Notes: generated from the sequence alone by a model not told the origin. A stretch of 61,334 bases of DNA from Bifidobacterium amazonense (GCF_018555435.2 NZ_JAFEJT020000014.1:1-61334), one strand, 5' to 3'. Numbered from the stretch's first letter, positions 10,101-19,178 are shown. Numbers and translations are program-made.

Positions 10101-10263
10101 GGTCGCAGGCTTTGCCGAGCGCCGCCAGCAGCATGCGCAGGCGCGTCTCGTCGACGCCGTTCGCGGCGAGCCGGTTGAACCGTGACCGGGCGGCATCCAG
10201 ATCCTGCAGTCCCACGTGGATGAGCTCCCGTGCCCCGACGTTGAATTCTCGCGTTTCGTCCAT
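7135..10263 (-). CDS. glnE: Bifunctional glutamine synthetase adenylyltransferase/adenylyl-removing enzyme
   Basis: GlnE adds AMP to glutamine synthetase when nitrogen is plentiful and removes it when nitrogen is short. The 1042-residue protein shows the family's internal duplication. The N-terminal half carries GMGKLGARELNYVSDVDLIYV and the block YYEQWAENWEFQALLKAR. The C-terminal half carries AMGRYGGREVNFSSDADVI and YYASWASTWEHQALLRAR. Each half therefore has a G-(K/Y)-x-G-x-x-E and D-x-D nucleotidyltransferase centre. The start, MDETREFNVGARE, is 75 bases from the divergent LacI-type gene. Its target enzyme is not in this window, but gltBD lies 16 kb away. Confidence 0.95.
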   Translation of the reverse strand: MDETREFNVGARELIHVGLQDLDAARSRFNRLAANGVDETRLRMLLAALGKACDPDAALGNLVDIVNALQSQGRPLTEILPDEQSFARLVAVLGVSDAMGKFMRFRMDLVEAAASDSCNSHLFNHDQRRAHVLRSVGADPDEVDAPEASLDLAEATTALRRTYRKQLAAVIAQDTTADDPIALQPRISEELSDLADAALEGALAIARHEVDGSEHVRFTIIGMGKLGARELNYVSDVDLIYVVEPADHDIDRQTLTRIGTKMGTMLQRVCQSVIMGVAEPTLWQIDGGLRPEGKDGPLVRTLDSHRGYYEQWAENWEFQALLKARPVAGDKRLGQAYMDMTRPFVWTASKRDNFVYDCQKMRRRVEDLIAAPLKDREIKLGKGGLRDVEFTVQMLQLVHGRSDESLRTASTLESLQRLSDGGYVSRKQAIKLSWDYRFERVMEHRQQMWSLKRTHLFPDLGPGSVGGLDRKRNVSDEALNQNPELRRLARAFGMHPEELVDKYDETRREVRRLHMDIYYRPMLPIAASAEGDGVELSAQAAQERFASIGFEDPQAAIRHVAALTSGVSRAAKINRIMLPAVLQWLGQGQNPDMGLLGWRKLEENFGTGSEYLGFLRDSTSAAQRLCHILSNSRFLGDALNKSVVSVTWLGDDERLKARTRESLDVQCASSLARNAANINDFATSMRAMRRHEIERIGLAWMSGVMNDADSLAGMTDVYDAIIDASLTWAMRHQCAEEGLGAAPVDMAVIAMGRYGGREVNFSSDADVILIYRPASGTDGAGRCGTTDEQTVNLFARKVCDSLRQILQGPTTLEPKIELDLDLRPEGKNGPLVRSYDSCREYYASWASTWEHQALLRARCAAGDRGLGEDFLHEIADPLRYPVNDLSETELGEIRKLKARMEAERLPRGVRRERHLKLGKGGLSDVEWTVQLLQLQHAGSHAALRLNSTMDALDELERMKYVSAADAIVLRKAWRMCTAARNGNYLWNGRVSQADILPDDIYSLGGIAVYLGYDAHRGQHFENDLLSAMRKARDVTERLFYGR

Positions 10264-10338
10264 AGATTCCAAATCTACTACGTTGGGGTAGCATGGCATG
10301 GCTATGTGTCTCCGATTTGCAGCCGATGGGTGGTCGAT

Positions 10339-11421
10339 ATGAAGCGTAACGTGACGTTGAAGGACGTGGCCGCGCTGGCGGGGGTCTCGTTCAAGACCGT
10401 GTCCAACGTGGTCAACCATCGCGACGACCAGATGACCGCCCAAACGCGGGAGCGGGTGCTCAAGGCCATCGACGAGCTCGGCTACCGCACCAACCATTCG
10501 GCGCGTTCGCTCAAACTGGGCCGCACCGGGGTGATCGGACTGGCGGTGCCGGGTTTCGCGCAGCCGTTTTTCGGCTATCTGACCGACGAGGCCGCGGTGG
10601 CGGCGCAGGAGCACGGTCTGGAGCTCATCGTGAGCGTCTACGAGCATCTCGACCATGGTCTGGATACGTTCGTGCGCAAGGCGCCGCAACTGGGCGCCGA
10701 CGGCTGGATCATCTTCAACGACCAGCCGCTGCCGCCCGCGGCGTCCCTGTTCCACCAGAGTTTTCCGATCGTCGTGTCGGGCAACCGGTCCGTCCACGGG
10801 CTGCTGGATCTCATGTCGACGCCGAACACGCAGGGTTCGCGGCTCGGCACGGAATGGCTGATCGACGGCGGCAACGACGTCGTCGCGTTCATCGGCGCAC
10901 CGAAGCCGCTGTTCGACATCGCCGACGAACGCGAACGCGAGCGGACGGTGCTGGACGCGACCGACGAGTCCTCCATCCTGCATCTCAAGGGATACATCCA
11001 GGCGTTGCACGCGCGCGGACGCACGGTCGACTGGCGGTACGTGATGCCGTGCTCGACGATCAGCACGCCTCCGGGCGAACGCGCCGCGCGCCGTCTGCTC
11101 GAACGCTGCCGCGACTTGGGGCTCCCCGTGCCGGGCGGGATCCTGTGCGCCAACGACGCGGTCGCCTACGGCGTGATTTCGGCGGTGTCGCAGGCCGGTC
11201 TGTCCATCCCCGACGACGTCGAGATCATCGGCTTCGACAATCTGCCCGGCAGCCAGTATGTCGTGCCGCCGCTGAGCACCATCGACCAGCACGTCGACCG
11301 GTACGTGTCCAAGGCGATCGACCGGCTGCTCGCACGCATCGACGGCGACGCCGGAGAGCCGCGCACGTATACGTTGGATGCGGATCTGATCGAACGCGGC
11401 ACGACGCGCAAACGCGGCTGA
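10339..11421 (+). CDS. LacI-family transcriptional regulator
   Basis: The 360-residue repressor starts with the canonical LacI headpiece: VTLKDVAALAGVSFKTVSNVVN, then the hinge-region GYRTNHSARSLKLGRTG. A periplasmic-binding-protein-like sugar domain follows; ICANDAVAYGVISAV and DDVEIIGFDNLPGS are typical of its C-terminal subdomain. The start was placed at the ATG directly before the HTH; an upstream in-frame extension lacks HTH character. The effector cannot be deduced. No intact sugar-uptake or glycosidase gene adjoins it: glnE is divergent, and downstream on the opposite strand is only a possible gene tail followed by metF. The regulator therefore looks orphaned from its target operon. 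Confidence 0.9.
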   Translation: MKRNVTLKDVAALAGVSFKTVSNVVNHRDDQMTAQTRERVLKAIDELGYRTNHSARSLKLGRTGVIGLAVPGFAQPFFGYLTDEAAVAAQEHGLELIVSVYEHLDHGLDTFVRKAPQLGADGWIIFNDQPLPPAASLFHQSFPIVVSGNRSVHGLLDLMSTPNTQGSRLGTEWLIDGGNDVVAFIGAPKPLFDIADERERERTVLDATDESSILHLKGYIQALHARGRTVDWRYVMPCSTISTPPGERAARRLLERCRDLGLPVPGGILCANDAVAYGVISAVSQAGLSIPDDVEIIGFDNLPGSQYVVPPLSTIDQHVDRYVSKAIDRLLARIDGDAGEPRTYTLDADLIERGTTRKRG

Positions 11422-11738
11422 CGCCGCGCTATTCGACGATGACGGTGAGCGTATCGATCTCGAAATACGTCATGTCGAGCGAAATGCCGGCGCCGCATCC
11501 ATGGCTAGCGCCAATGTTCCGGCAGTGACGGCGGTGATGCGCTTTGCGGATCTTCGTCCGGATTGCAGTAAGGTGCAAGTCACTCCGCAGTCGTGGTCCG
11601 CGGCAGTGGACACCCCGCCGTTCATGCGGCCGTTGGACAAACGAAAAGCCGCATTCGTGACGTCATGCAAAGTCACGAATGCGGCTTAACGGAACGTTCG
11701 GTCATCCGCCCTACGGGGCTCTGTTGGTCCCATCTGGA
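11422..11738. other. Gene-free stretch with a possible decayed gene tail
   Basis: This 317-base stretch lies between the LacI-type gene and metF and contains no convincing complete gene. On the minus strand, about 11429-11500 reads as an open tail ending ISLDMTYFEIDTLTVIVE before a TAG stop. That could be the last residues of a lost protein, possibly a sugar-metabolism gene once controlled by the neighbouring LacI regulator. A 16-bp hairpin at 11646-11687 closes the metE-metF unit. Confidence 0.35.
11646..11687 (-). terminator. Rho-independent terminator of metE-metF
   Basis: The arm AAGCCGCATTCGTGAC (11646-11661) pairs perfectly with 11672-11687 around a 10-nt loop. On the minus strand the stem is followed by TTTTCGT. 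It starts about 50 bases after the metF stop codon. Confidence 0.75.
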
Positions 11739-12584
11739 TCAGCGTCCGAACAGCGGCTCCACGTTGTGCCAGATGCGCCGGGCGTTGGCCGGGCGGTTCA
11801 TCGTGTACAGGTGGATGCCGTTCACGTCGTTGGCCAGCAGGTCGGTGATCTGCTGCGAGGCGTAGTTGACGCCCGCGGCGCGCAGCGACGGCAGGTCGTC
11901 GCCCCACTTGTCGAGCAGGGAGACCACGTACTTGGGGATCTTCGTGCGGTTCTTGGCGGCCATCGTATACACGGACTTGGCGGAGGTGATCGGCATGATG
12001 CCAGCTTCGATCGGCGCGTGAATGCCGGCCGCGCGCGCCTTGTCGACGAATTCGTAGAAGTTCTCGTTGTCGTAGAACAGCTGGGAGATCAGATGCGTGG
12101 CGCCTGCGTCGACCTTGGTCTTCAGGTGCTCGATGTCCTCGTCCAGCGACTTGGATTCGATGTGGCCTTCCGGATAGCAGGCGGCGAAGATCTTGAGGTA
12201 CGGCTTGCGCTCGTGAATGTAGGCGATCAGGTCGCTGGCATGGTCGAACACGCCGACCGGCTCGAGGCCTTCGAGATGGTCGCCGCGCAGGGCGAGCACG
12301 CCGCTGACCTTGGCCTCCTCGAACAGGTTGAGCGCGTCGTCGATCCGCTCCTTGTCGGAATACAGGGCGGTCAGGTGCGCCACCGCCGGGATCTGGTACT
12401 CCTTGCGGATCGTGTTGGCGATGCGCGCGGTGGCGGTGCGGTCGGCGTGCGTGCCGTGGCCGTACGTCACCGAGATGAAGTCCGGCTTGATGCCCTCGAG
12501 TCCGTCGAGCGCGTCGTAGATGGTGCCGACCGGGGCGTCGCGCTTCGGCGGGAAGACTTCGAGGGAAAAGATCGGGTTATGCAT
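11739..12584 (-). CDS. metF: 5,10-methylenetetrahydrofolate reductase
   Basis: MetF reduces 5,10-methylene-THF to 5-methyl-THF with FAD and NAD(P)H, giving the methyl donor that MetE uses to make methionine. The 281-residue length is standard for bacterial MetF. Family motifs are SLEVFPPK at the N-terminus, DFISVTYGHGTHADRT, ALRGDHLEG, the folate/FAD block FAACYPEGHIESKS, QLFYDNENFYEFVDKARAAGI and PIEAGIMPI. It lies 144 bases downstream of metE on the same strand, the expected functional pairing. The start has a GAGGAGCAG ribosome site. Confidence 0.95.
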   Translation of the reverse strand: MHNPIFSLEVFPPKRDAPVGTIYDALDGLEGIKPDFISVTYGHGTHADRTATARIANTIRKEYQIPAVAHLTALYSDKERIDDALNLFEEAKVSGVLALRGDHLEGLEPVGVFDHASDLIAYIHERKPYLKIFAACYPEGHIESKSLDEDIEHLKTKVDAGATHLISQLFYDNENFYEFVDKARAAGIHAPIEAGIMPITSAKSVYTMAAKNRTKIPKYVVSLLDKWGDDLPSLRAAGVNYASQQITDLLANDVNGIHLYTMNRPANARRIWHNVEPLFGR

Positions 12585-12646
12585 GGGTTCTGCTCCTCGC
12601 GCGTCCGTCGCTGCGGCCGCGTTCTCCTATGACGCCTGTATATGAT

Positions 12647-12680
12647 TCCGGCTCCCCCGGTACGAACCGAAGGAGCCGGA
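12647..12680 (-). terminator. Intergenic hairpin between metE and metF
   Basis: TCCGGCTCC pairs with GGAGCCGGA, and an inner CGGT/ACCG helix extends it. There is no T run on the minus strand. It may be a partial terminator or an RNA-processing or stability element that sets unequal metE:metF expression. Confidence 0.45.
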
Positions 12681-12728
12681 GCATCACATCATGCGATTAC
12701 TCTGTGCGGACTGTATCGTCGGCCGGAT

Positions 12729-15032
12729 TCACGCAAGCTGGGCGCGCACGGCCTTGGCGGCGGCGACCAGATGCTCGAGGCTCGGCCAGGTCTCCGCGTT
12801 GCCGCGGGTCTTGAGGCCGCAGTCGGGGTTGATCCACACCTTCTCGACGTCCATCTTCTTGAGGATCTCGTGGATGCGCTCCTCGATCTCCGCTTCGGAC
12901 GGGATGCGCGGCGAATGGATGTCGTAGACGCCCGGGCCGGCCTCGGTCTCGAAGTTGGCCTCGTGGATCGCGTCGAGGACGACCAGATCGCCGCGGGACG
13001 CCTCGAAGGAGATCACGTCGGCGTCCATCGCGTCGATGTCGCGGATGATGTCGTTGAACTCCGAGTAGCACATGTGCGTATGGATCTGCGTGGTCGGCTT
13101 GACGCCGGAATGCACGAGACGGAACGCGGGGATCGCCCAGTCAAGATACTTCTTGTGCCAGTCGGTCTTCCGCAGCGGCAGCTTCTCGCGCAGCGCGGCC
13201 TCGTCGATCTGGATGACCTTGATGCCGGCGGCCTCGAGGTCGAGCACCTCGTCGCGGATGGCGAGGGCGAGCTGCTGGGTCTGCTGCTCGTGGGTGATGT
13301 CCTCGCGCGGCCAGGACCAGTTGAGGATGGTGACCGGGCCGGTGAGCATGCCCTTCATGACATGCTTGGTGCGGCTCTGCGCGTAGCTCGACCATTCGAC
13401 GGTGATCGGCTTGGCGCGGGACACGTCGCCCCACACGATCGGGGGCTTGACGCAGCGGGTGCCGTAGGACTGCACCCACGCGTTCTTGGTGAACAGGAAG
13501 CCGTTGAGGTTCTGGCCGAAGTATTCGACCATGTCGTTGCGTTCGAACTCGCCGTGGACGAGCACGTCGAGGCCGATCTCCTCCTGGTGCTTGATGCACG
13601 CGTCGATCTGAGCCTTGATGAACTCGTCGTACGCCTCCTTGGTGATCTCACCCTTGCGCAGCTTGGCACGCTCGGCGCGGATCTCCTTGGTCTGCGGGAA
13701 GGAGCCGATGGTGGTGGTCGGCAGCAGCGGCAGGCCGAGCGCCTCGCGCTGCTCCTTCTGGCGTTCGGCGCGGGCCGGCTGGCGGACGAAGTCGGCGTCG
13801 GTGAGCTTGGACAGGCGCTCCGCGACGGCCGGATCGGCGGCGACGCGCGTGCCGTCGAACAACGCCTGGTTGGCGGCGAGTTCGGCGGACGTCTTCTTCG
13901 CATCGTCGTCCGCGTCGGCCAGCTTGGCGATCTCGACCAGTTCGCCGACCTTTTCGACGGCGAACGCGAAGTGCTTGAGCACGGCCGGGTCGAGCGCGGT
14001 CTCGCCTTCGGTGCTGAACGGCACGTGCAGCAGGGAGGATGCGGTGGACACTGCGACGTTCGGCGTGACCTGCTTGAGCGCGTCGATCAGGCCGAGGCTG
14101 ACGGCGTAGTTGTTGCGCCAGATGTTGCGGCCGTTGACCACGCCGACGAAGATCGTCGTCGCGGAGTTCACGCCATACTGCTGCACGGCGGCGAGGTTCT
14201 CGTCCTTGCCTTCGTTGAGATCGAGTCCGATGCCGTCGAAGCCGAGCAGGTTGACGGTCTCGTACACGTCGGCGATATGGCCGAAGTACGTGTTGAGCAG
14301 CACCTTGACCTTGCCGTCGCGGGCGGGCAGGATCTTCGTGTACAGCGTCTTGAACAGTTCGACGTCGCCCGGCTCCTTGTCGAGCACGAGGTACGGCTCG
14401 TCGATCTGCACCCATGCGGCGCCGAGCTCGGCGAACTTGGCGAGCACCTCGGCGTACACGGCGGCGACCGCGTTGACGAGGCCCTTGTCGTATTCGATCT
14501 CCTCGGCCTGATCGTTGCGGGCGAGCTTGAGGAACGTGTACGGGCCGATGAGCACCGGCTTGGTCGCGATGCCGAGCGCCTTGGCCTCGTTGAACTCGTC
14601 GAACGGCTTGGTGCCGTTGAGCTTGATCTCGGTGGCCGGCTCGATCTCCGGCACAAGGTAGTGGTAGTTGGTGGTGAACCACTTCTTCATCGGCAGGGCG
14701 GTCACGTCGCCCTTGTCGCCCTGATAGCCGCGGGCCATCGCGAACAGCGTCTCCTCCGGATTGTCGAAGGCGAGACGCTGATAGCGCTGCGGGATCACGT
14801 TGAGCAGGATCGCCGTGTCGAGCAGCTGGTCGTAGTAGCTGAAGTCGTTGCTGGGGATCAGGTCGACGCCGGCGGCGGCCTGCAGCTTCCAATGCTTGGC
14901 ACGCAGCTCCTTGGCGGTGGCGCGCACGTCGTCGAGCGAGGCGGCGCCCTTCCAGTAGGCTTCGATGATCTTCTTCAGTTCACGGTTCTGGCCGATGCGC
15001 GGAAAACCGGAAACGGAAGTCAGTGCGGACAT
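12729..15032 (-). CDS. metE: Cobalamin-independent methionine synthase
   Basis: MetE transfers the methyl group of 5-methyltetrahydropteroyl-triglutamate to homocysteine without B12. At 767 residues it is a full-length two-barrel enzyme. Visible motifs: N-terminal [26 protein letters not shown], the linker [58 protein letters not shown], and the C-terminal zinc-site block [11 protein letters not shown] and PDCGLKTR. His and Cys in HMCYSE, Glu in GEFERNDM and Cys in PDCG match the zinc/homocysteine ligands. The start has a GGGAGGAACC ribosome site. It is followed by metF and is divergent from the first NarL-type kinase. Confidence 0.96.
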   Translation of the reverse strand: MSALTSVSGFPRIGQNRELKKIIEAYWKGAASLDDVRATAKELRAKHWKLQAAAGVDLIPSNDFSYYDQLLDTAILLNVIPQRYQRLAFDNPEETLFAMARGYQGDKGDVTALPMKKWFTTNYHYLVPEIEPATEIKLNGTKPFDEFNEAKALGIATKPVLIGPYTFLKLARNDQAEEIEYDKGLVNAVAAVYAEVLAKFAELGAAWVQIDEPYLVLDKEPGDVELFKTLYTKILPARDGKVKVLLNTYFGHIADVYETVNLLGFDGIGLDLNEGKDENLAAVQQYGVNSATTIFVGVVNGRNIWRNNYAVSLGLIDALKQVTPNVAVSTASSLLHVPFSTEGETALDPAVLKHFAFAVEKVGELVEIAKLADADDDAKKTSAELAANQALFDGTRVAADPAVAERLSKLTDADFVRQPARAERQKEQREALGLPLLPTTTIGSFPQTKEIRAERAKLRKGEITKEAYDEFIKAQIDACIKHQEEIGLDVLVHGEFERNDMVEYFGQNLNGFLFTKNAWVQSYGTRCVKPPIVWGDVSRAKPITVEWSSYAQSRTKHVMKGMLTGPVTILNWSWPREDITHEQQTQQLALAIRDEVLDLEAAGIKVIQIDEAALREKLPLRKTDWHKKYLDWAIPAFRLVHSGVKPTTQIHTHMCYSEFNDIIRDIDAMDADVISFEASRGDLVVLDAIHEANFETEAGPGVYDIHSPRIPSEAEIEERIHEILKKMDVEKVWINPDCGLKTRGNAETWPSLEHLVAAAKAVRAQLA

Positions 15033-15243
15033 GGTTCCTCCCGAATCTTACGAATGCAACCCGGCCAACCTATCACACATCGGCCCACCATAAGGCATCA
15101 GGACAACTTGGGTGTCGTTATAAAACGGACTTATGGCGATGGGCACCCGATTCCGGAAGCCCGCATGCGGCACGCCGGATCGCGCAGGCACCCGCATCGG
15201 CACGCTTGGCGCAATAAGCGCGACAAGTGCAACAATGGGAGAC

Positions 15244-16476
15244 ATGACCATACGTCCAGCGGGATTGTTCGGCCGCATCATGTCAGTGGATAGCTCGGTC
15301 AGGACCATACCCGGCCGACGTCTGCTGATCGTCGGCTGCGCCGTCACGGCGATATGCGTGATCGTGGAGACCATGCTGCGCTGGCCGGCCGGGCATCTGA
15401 TGTCGTATCTGCTGATTCCGCTGCTGGCGTTGGTGTCGCTCGTCGTGCTGCCGTTGGCTCCGCAGTCCGGTGCCTGGCTGGTGGTCACGCTGTATTGTGT
15501 CGGCTTGGTGTCGCCGTTCCCGATGTCGTATTCGTATTCGCTGGCGATGCTGGCCGCCGTGGCGGTGATCTGGACGGACAGTCGCATGGCGGCGTGCCTG
15601 TCCGCCGTGCTCGGCGTCACCGCGCTGATGGTCGACCGCAGGCTGCTGTTCGGCCTCGGCCTGTCCGATTCGGTGGTGATCTCGTTCGCGTACTGCGTGT
15701 TCGCGCTGACGATCGGCGTCGCGTCGCGCTGGAGCGCGGATCGCGCGCGGCTGGCCGAACAGGTGCGCCGTCAGACGGAACGCGAGCGGATCGCCATGGT
15801 GCTGCACGACCGCATCTCCAACGACCTGGCGTACGCGATCATGCGCATCGACCGTGATCTTGCGTCAGTCGAACGCGACGATGAACAGGACGGTCGCGAC
15901 GAATGTGGAACGCGCGTCGACGCAACGTCGTTCGACGCCGCGGCCGAATTGCGCGAGCTGCGTACGATCGTCGACCATGCGCTGCACGGCACGCATCAGG
16001 TCATCACGACGCTCGACGATGCGACGTCGGTTCCGCCGGCATCATCGTTTTCGGCCGATACGGACACGGTCTCACGCATCGCCGCGTACGTCGACGAACA
16101 GGAGGACCGGCTGCGCGCGCTCGGTTTCGACGGTCAGACGACGCTGCCGGACACGCTGCCGAAACTCGGCGATCGCGGGTTCGACGACCTGTCCGGACTG
16201 TTGTCGGAAATCTACGCGAACATCGCCAAGCACGGAGATCCGGCACGCGGGTACGTGGTGTCGATCGCCGTGGACGACGACTCGTATTCCTCTGCGGACC
16301 GCTGCGACGGAGTCGGACCGGCCGTCATCATCACGGCGACGGACGTGCCGCGACAGTATGACGCGGCCGACGGACTGGGCAGCGGACTGGAACGGTACCG
16401 CCGCATGGGCGTTGGCATAGAGACTCGCGTAGCGGATGATCAGTGGGTGCTGTCGGCGCGTCTCGAAGCCAGATAG
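15244..16476 (+). CDS. Histidine kinase of the NarL/DesK type (system 1)
   Basis: This is a membrane sensor kinase of about 410 residues. Five or six hydrophobic helices occupy residues 25-155 without a large external loop. A short coiled region leads to a HisKA_3-like phosphoacceptor, ERERIAMVLHDRISNDL (His near residue 180). The ATPase domain has an N box (EIYANIAKHG) and a G2-like GLGSGLERYRRMG, but TATDVP stands where the DxGxG G1 box is expected. The start is uncertain: GGGAG lies very close to this ATG, and an ATG at 15281 is possible. Its 3' end overlaps the convergent response regulator by 37 bases. It resembles the second kinase at 23404. The signal is unknown. Confidence 0.82.
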   Translation: MTIRPAGLFGRIMSVDSSVRTIPGRRLLIVGCAVTAICVIVETMLRWPAGHLMSYLLIPLLALVSLVVLPLAPQSGAWLVVTLYCVGLVSPFPMSYSYSLAMLAAVAVIWTDSRMAACLSAVLGVTALMVDRRLLFGLGLSDSVVISFAYCVFALTIGVASRWSADRARLAEQVRRQTERERIAMVLHDRISNDLAYAIMRIDRDLASVERDDEQDGRDECGTRVDATSFDAAAELRELRTIVDHALHGTHQVITTLDDATSVPPASSFSADTDTVSRIAAYVDEQEDRLRALGFDGQTTLPDTLPKLGDRGFDDLSGLLSEIYANIAKHGDPARGYVVSIAVDDDSYSSADRCDGVGPAVIITATDVPRQYDAADGLGSGLERYRRMGVGIETRVADDQWVLSARLEAR

Positions 16477-17090
16477 ATGCGGATCGCCTCCGCCCGCGTG
16501 GCTGCGCCGAGCTTGGCCTTGGCATGACCGACGACCACGAACACGGTGGCCGGTTTGATGCCGAGTTCGCGTGCGATTTCGTCGGTGGAGCGATTCGCCG
16601 CGTACCGGTCCAGCACCTGACGTTCGCGTTCCGACAGGGTTTCAACCGGCTGCGCGGCGGCGCCGACGGACCGATATGCCGTGGCCGTGTCCATGAACCC
16701 TTCCCCGATGACGCCGCCATCCGCCACGACGCGTATGGCAGCGGCCAGTTCGCGCGGCGTCGAGCTTTTAGGGATGAGTCCTTGCGCGCCTGCATTGATC
16801 GCCGCCTGACGGTAGTGATCGATCGCATACGAGGTGATGCCCAGTATCGCCGGCCGATCCGATGCCATCCGAATACGCCGACACACTTCAACGCCGTCGA
16901 GGTCAGTGAGAGACATGTCCAGCAGCAACACGTCGGGCGTGGCTGCCGTATCGTACAGGCAGTGATGCAGCGCCTGCGCGCCAGATTCGACGGCCCAGAT
17001 CACACGGACTCCCGGCAATGCCCGCCCCACGGTCTGCGCAAGCATGGCCAGCGCGAACCGGTCGTTGTCCACTATGCCGATCGAAGTCAT
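16440..17090 (-). CDS. NarL/LuxR-family response regulator (system 1)
   Basis: The 216-residue regulator has a receiver domain with the acidic pair IVDND, phospho-acceptor Asp in LLLDMSL, the switch Thr in GITSYA and the Lys in LIPKSS. A LuxR-type helix-turn-helix follows: LSERERQVLDRYAANRSTDEIARELG. It is encoded opposite to its presumed kinase, with the two genes meeting tail to tail and overlapping by 37 bases, which is unusual for a two-component pair. The opening IGIVDND closely matches the second regulator (GIVDNDPLV), suggesting duplicated systems. DNA targets are not visible. Confidence 0.88.
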   Translation of the reverse strand: MTSIGIVDNDRFALAMLAQTVGRALPGVRVIWAVESGAQALHHCLYDTAATPDVLLLDMSLTDLDGVEVCRRIRMASDRPAILGITSYAIDHYRQAAINAGAQGLIPKSSTPRELAAAIRVVADGGVIGEGFMDTATAYRSVGAAAQPVETLSERERQVLDRYAANRSTDEIARELGIKPATVFVVVGHAKAKLGAATRAEAIRIYLASRRADSTH

Positions 17091-17183
17091 ACCGGTATTC
17101 TCGCATAGACGCCGACCTCCCGCGGTTAGACATGTCGGCGAACACGCGGGGAGCGCGGAGAACGGGGCAAGGGCCCGGTGCCG

Positions 17184-17741
17184 TCAGTCGAAGTCCTTGG
17201 GGCTGATGACGGCAAGAAGGTCCGCCTCATGCAGCTGCCACTGGCTGAACGGCTTGTCCGAGCCGAAGATCGCGACGGACGCGGTGGACATGCCGAGATT
17301 GAGCAGGTCGATGGTGGACGGGTCGGAGTCGGCGGAGGCCAACCACTGGCTGGCGATCGAGACGGTGGGTTCGTGGCCGAGCACCATGAGCACGCGGTGC
17401 TTGTCCTTGGTGTGGGCAAGCTCGTCGAGCACGGCCTGCATGCCGCCGTCGTACAGGCTCTGCCGGTAGTCGACCTTGGGCGCGTCGCCGAAGGTCTTGA
17501 GCATTCTCTCGCAGGTCTGCTGGGTGCGCAGCGCCGCCGAGCAGGCGATGCGGTCGGGGACGAGCTTCATGCCGAGCAGGCCCTTGGCCACGGCCTTGGC
17601 TTGTTTGAGACCCTTGTCTGCGAGCGGTCGGTCACGGTCGCCGTTGACTCCGAACGGTTCGGCCTTCGCATGGCGCATGATGATGAGAATATGCTGGTAG
17701 GCTTTCGCTTTCTTCGCTGCCTTGCCCGGTTTGACGGCCAT
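17184..17741 (-). CDS. SixA-like histidine phosphatase
   Basis: This is a 185-residue histidine-phosphatase-superfamily protein. The catalytic RHAKAE (RHG-type) motif follows a short basic N-terminus, and the second catalytic His is in VLGHEPTV. SixA proteins remove phosphate from phosphohistidine domains, which makes the setting between two two-component systems suggestive. Small phosphoester hydrolases share the fold, so the substrate is uncertain. The start at MAVKPGKAAKK has an AGAGG ribosome site. The gene lies 93 bases upstream of response regulator 1 on the same strand, so a short co-transcript is possible. Confidence 0.82.
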   Translation of the reverse strand: MAVKPGKAAKKAKAYQHILIIMRHAKAEPFGVNGDRDRPLADKGLKQAKAVAKGLLGMKLVPDRIACSAALRTQQTCERMLKTFGDAPKVDYRQSLYDGGMQAVLDELAHTKDKHRVLMVLGHEPTVSIASQWLASADSDPSTIDLLNLGMSTASVAIFGSDKPFSQWQLHEADLLAVISPKDFD

Positions 17742-17855
17742 CGTTCCTCTTTCGAATGCAAAATCGATACGATTCAAAACTGACCTACATTATGGCCGAT
17801 GAAAGTGAATTTTCGGACCGCGTGTTGTGCCCCGGGCGCGTTCCGGGAGTCGGAA

Positions 17856-17900
17856 CGGATCCCGCGCAGACCGTCTTCCGGCTGGCTTGCGCGGGATCCG
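17856..17900 (-). terminator. Strong hairpin after trmI
   Basis: CGGATCCCGCGC (17856-17867) pairs perfectly with GCGCGGGATCCG (17889-17900), 31 bases beyond the trmI stop. A second small inverted repeat, CGTTCC/GGAACG, follows on the minus strand. No T run is present. Confidence 0.55.
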
Positions 17901-17930
17901 GCAACCGCTGCCATGCGGGAGAAGAATCGT

Positions 17931-18989
17931 TCAGGAAAGATGCGAGACCTGCATGTCGAGGTCGCGCAGCACCTTGCGCAGCTTGCGGTCGGAGATGTCG
18001 CGCAGTTCAAGGTCCTCGAGCTGCGCGGCGCGCTCCTCGTCCGTGAGCGAGTCGATGTCGGTGGTCGTGTCCTTGGTGACGCGGTCGCGCTTCTTGAGCG
18101 CCGTGAAGCCTTCCGCCATCGCACGCGAGACGACCAGGAACCCGGTGTGGCCGATCATCTGGTGGTCGGGGCGCACAGCCAGCCCTTGAGCCTTCCAGCT
18201 GCGTTCCAACGTCTCCTGGATATCCGGTTCGGTCCAGCAACCGGCGTCGCGTAGCGCTTCGACCAGACGCGACATCTGCGTGGTCGTGGTGATGTAGCAG
18301 ATGAGCACGCCGCCGGGGGCGATCACGCGGTACGCCTGTTCGAGCCGGTTCCACGGGTCGAGCATGTCGAGCATGATGCGGTCGTATTCGTGCTCGGACA
18401 GGGTCGCCGCGACCGAGTCGAAATCGCCGGTCTTCAGATCCCACCATGCGGGCTTTTCACCGTAGTACAGGGTTGCATTCGCCTCCGCCACGCGCGCGAA
18501 GTCGGGGCGCAGCTCGATCGTGGTCAGATGGCCGGACTCCCCCACCGCGTCGAGCAGGTTGACGCTCATCGCGCCCGAGCCGGCACCCGATTCGAGCACG
18601 TTCAGTCCCTTGCGGATGTCGCCGAGCTGGATGACCTGCGCGATGTCCTTCGGATACATGATCTGCGCGCCGCGCGGCATCGACAGCACGTAGTCGGCCA
18701 GGCGCGGGCGCATGACCGCGTAATCCCAGCCGCCGATCGCGCGGGCTGCCTTCCACGGCTTGTTCGCGTCGCGTTCGGGATGCACCTGGTTGACCTGCGC
18801 GTCACGCTTCGCGGTGACGGTGGTCACGACCACGCCCTCGGTGCGGCCGATCACGTCGTCGTGCAGGATCAGCCCGTGCTCGGTCTGCGTGGATCCGCCC
18901 GCAACCAGCTGGTCGGTGATCTTCTTGCCCTTGCGGTCGGTGAACTGCACCTTCTCGCCGGCGCGCAACGCCCCGCGACGTTCCTGCAT
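17931..18989 (-). CDS. trmI: tRNA (adenine-N1)-methyltransferase, TrmI family
   Basis: The 352-residue enzyme methylates N1 of adenine 57/58 in the T-loop of tRNA using S-adenosylmethionine. It has the TrmI N-terminal beta domain (RAGEKVQFTDRKGKK), the conserved RPRLADYVLSMPRGAQIMYPKD region and SAM motif I VLESGAGSGAMS. DMLDPWN is the motif IV equivalent, and ITTTTQMSRLVEAL follows. The C-terminal extension, rich in Asp, Glu, Arg and Lys, is typical of actinobacterial members. The start has an AAGGAG ribosome site. It is a stand-alone housekeeping gene. Confidence 0.92.
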   Translation of the reverse strand: MQERRGALRAGEKVQFTDRKGKKITDQLVAGGSTQTEHGLILHDDVIGRTEGVVVTTVTAKRDAQVNQVHPERDANKPWKAARAIGGWDYAVMRPRLADYVLSMPRGAQIMYPKDIAQVIQLGDIRKGLNVLESGAGSGAMSVNLLDAVGESGHLTTIELRPDFARVAEANATLYYGEKPAWWDLKTGDFDSVAATLSEHEYDRIMLDMLDPWNRLEQAYRVIAPGGVLICYITTTTQMSRLVEALRDAGCWTEPDIQETLERSWKAQGLAVRPDHQMIGHTGFLVVSRAMAEGFTALKKRDRVTKDTTTDIDSLTDEERAAQLEDLELRDISDRKLRKVLRDLDMQVSHLS

Positions 18990-19178
18990 GACTATGCTCC
19001 TTATCGTGTCGATTCATCTCCGCGCGCCTTCAGGCCGCATCGTCCCAAACGAGACAAGTGTAATGCGACGCCGGCCGCGCGTCTTCCTGGCATGTCACGC
19101 CCGCAAAGCAGGCGCTTCACGTTGGTCCGTTGCGAGTTTATTGCCGATGGCGTCCGCCTAGTTTCGGAATTGCACCGT

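Noticed and set aside
7129..10185. About 1000-codon plus-strand frame opposite glnE
   Set aside because: It mirrors glnE codons; the product is rich in His, Arg, Val and Glu like other antisense shadows and has no motifs.
10264..11292. Extension of glnE upstream through the LacI gene
   Set aside because: The added residues are antisense to the LacI regulator. The family N-terminus fits the ATG at 10263.
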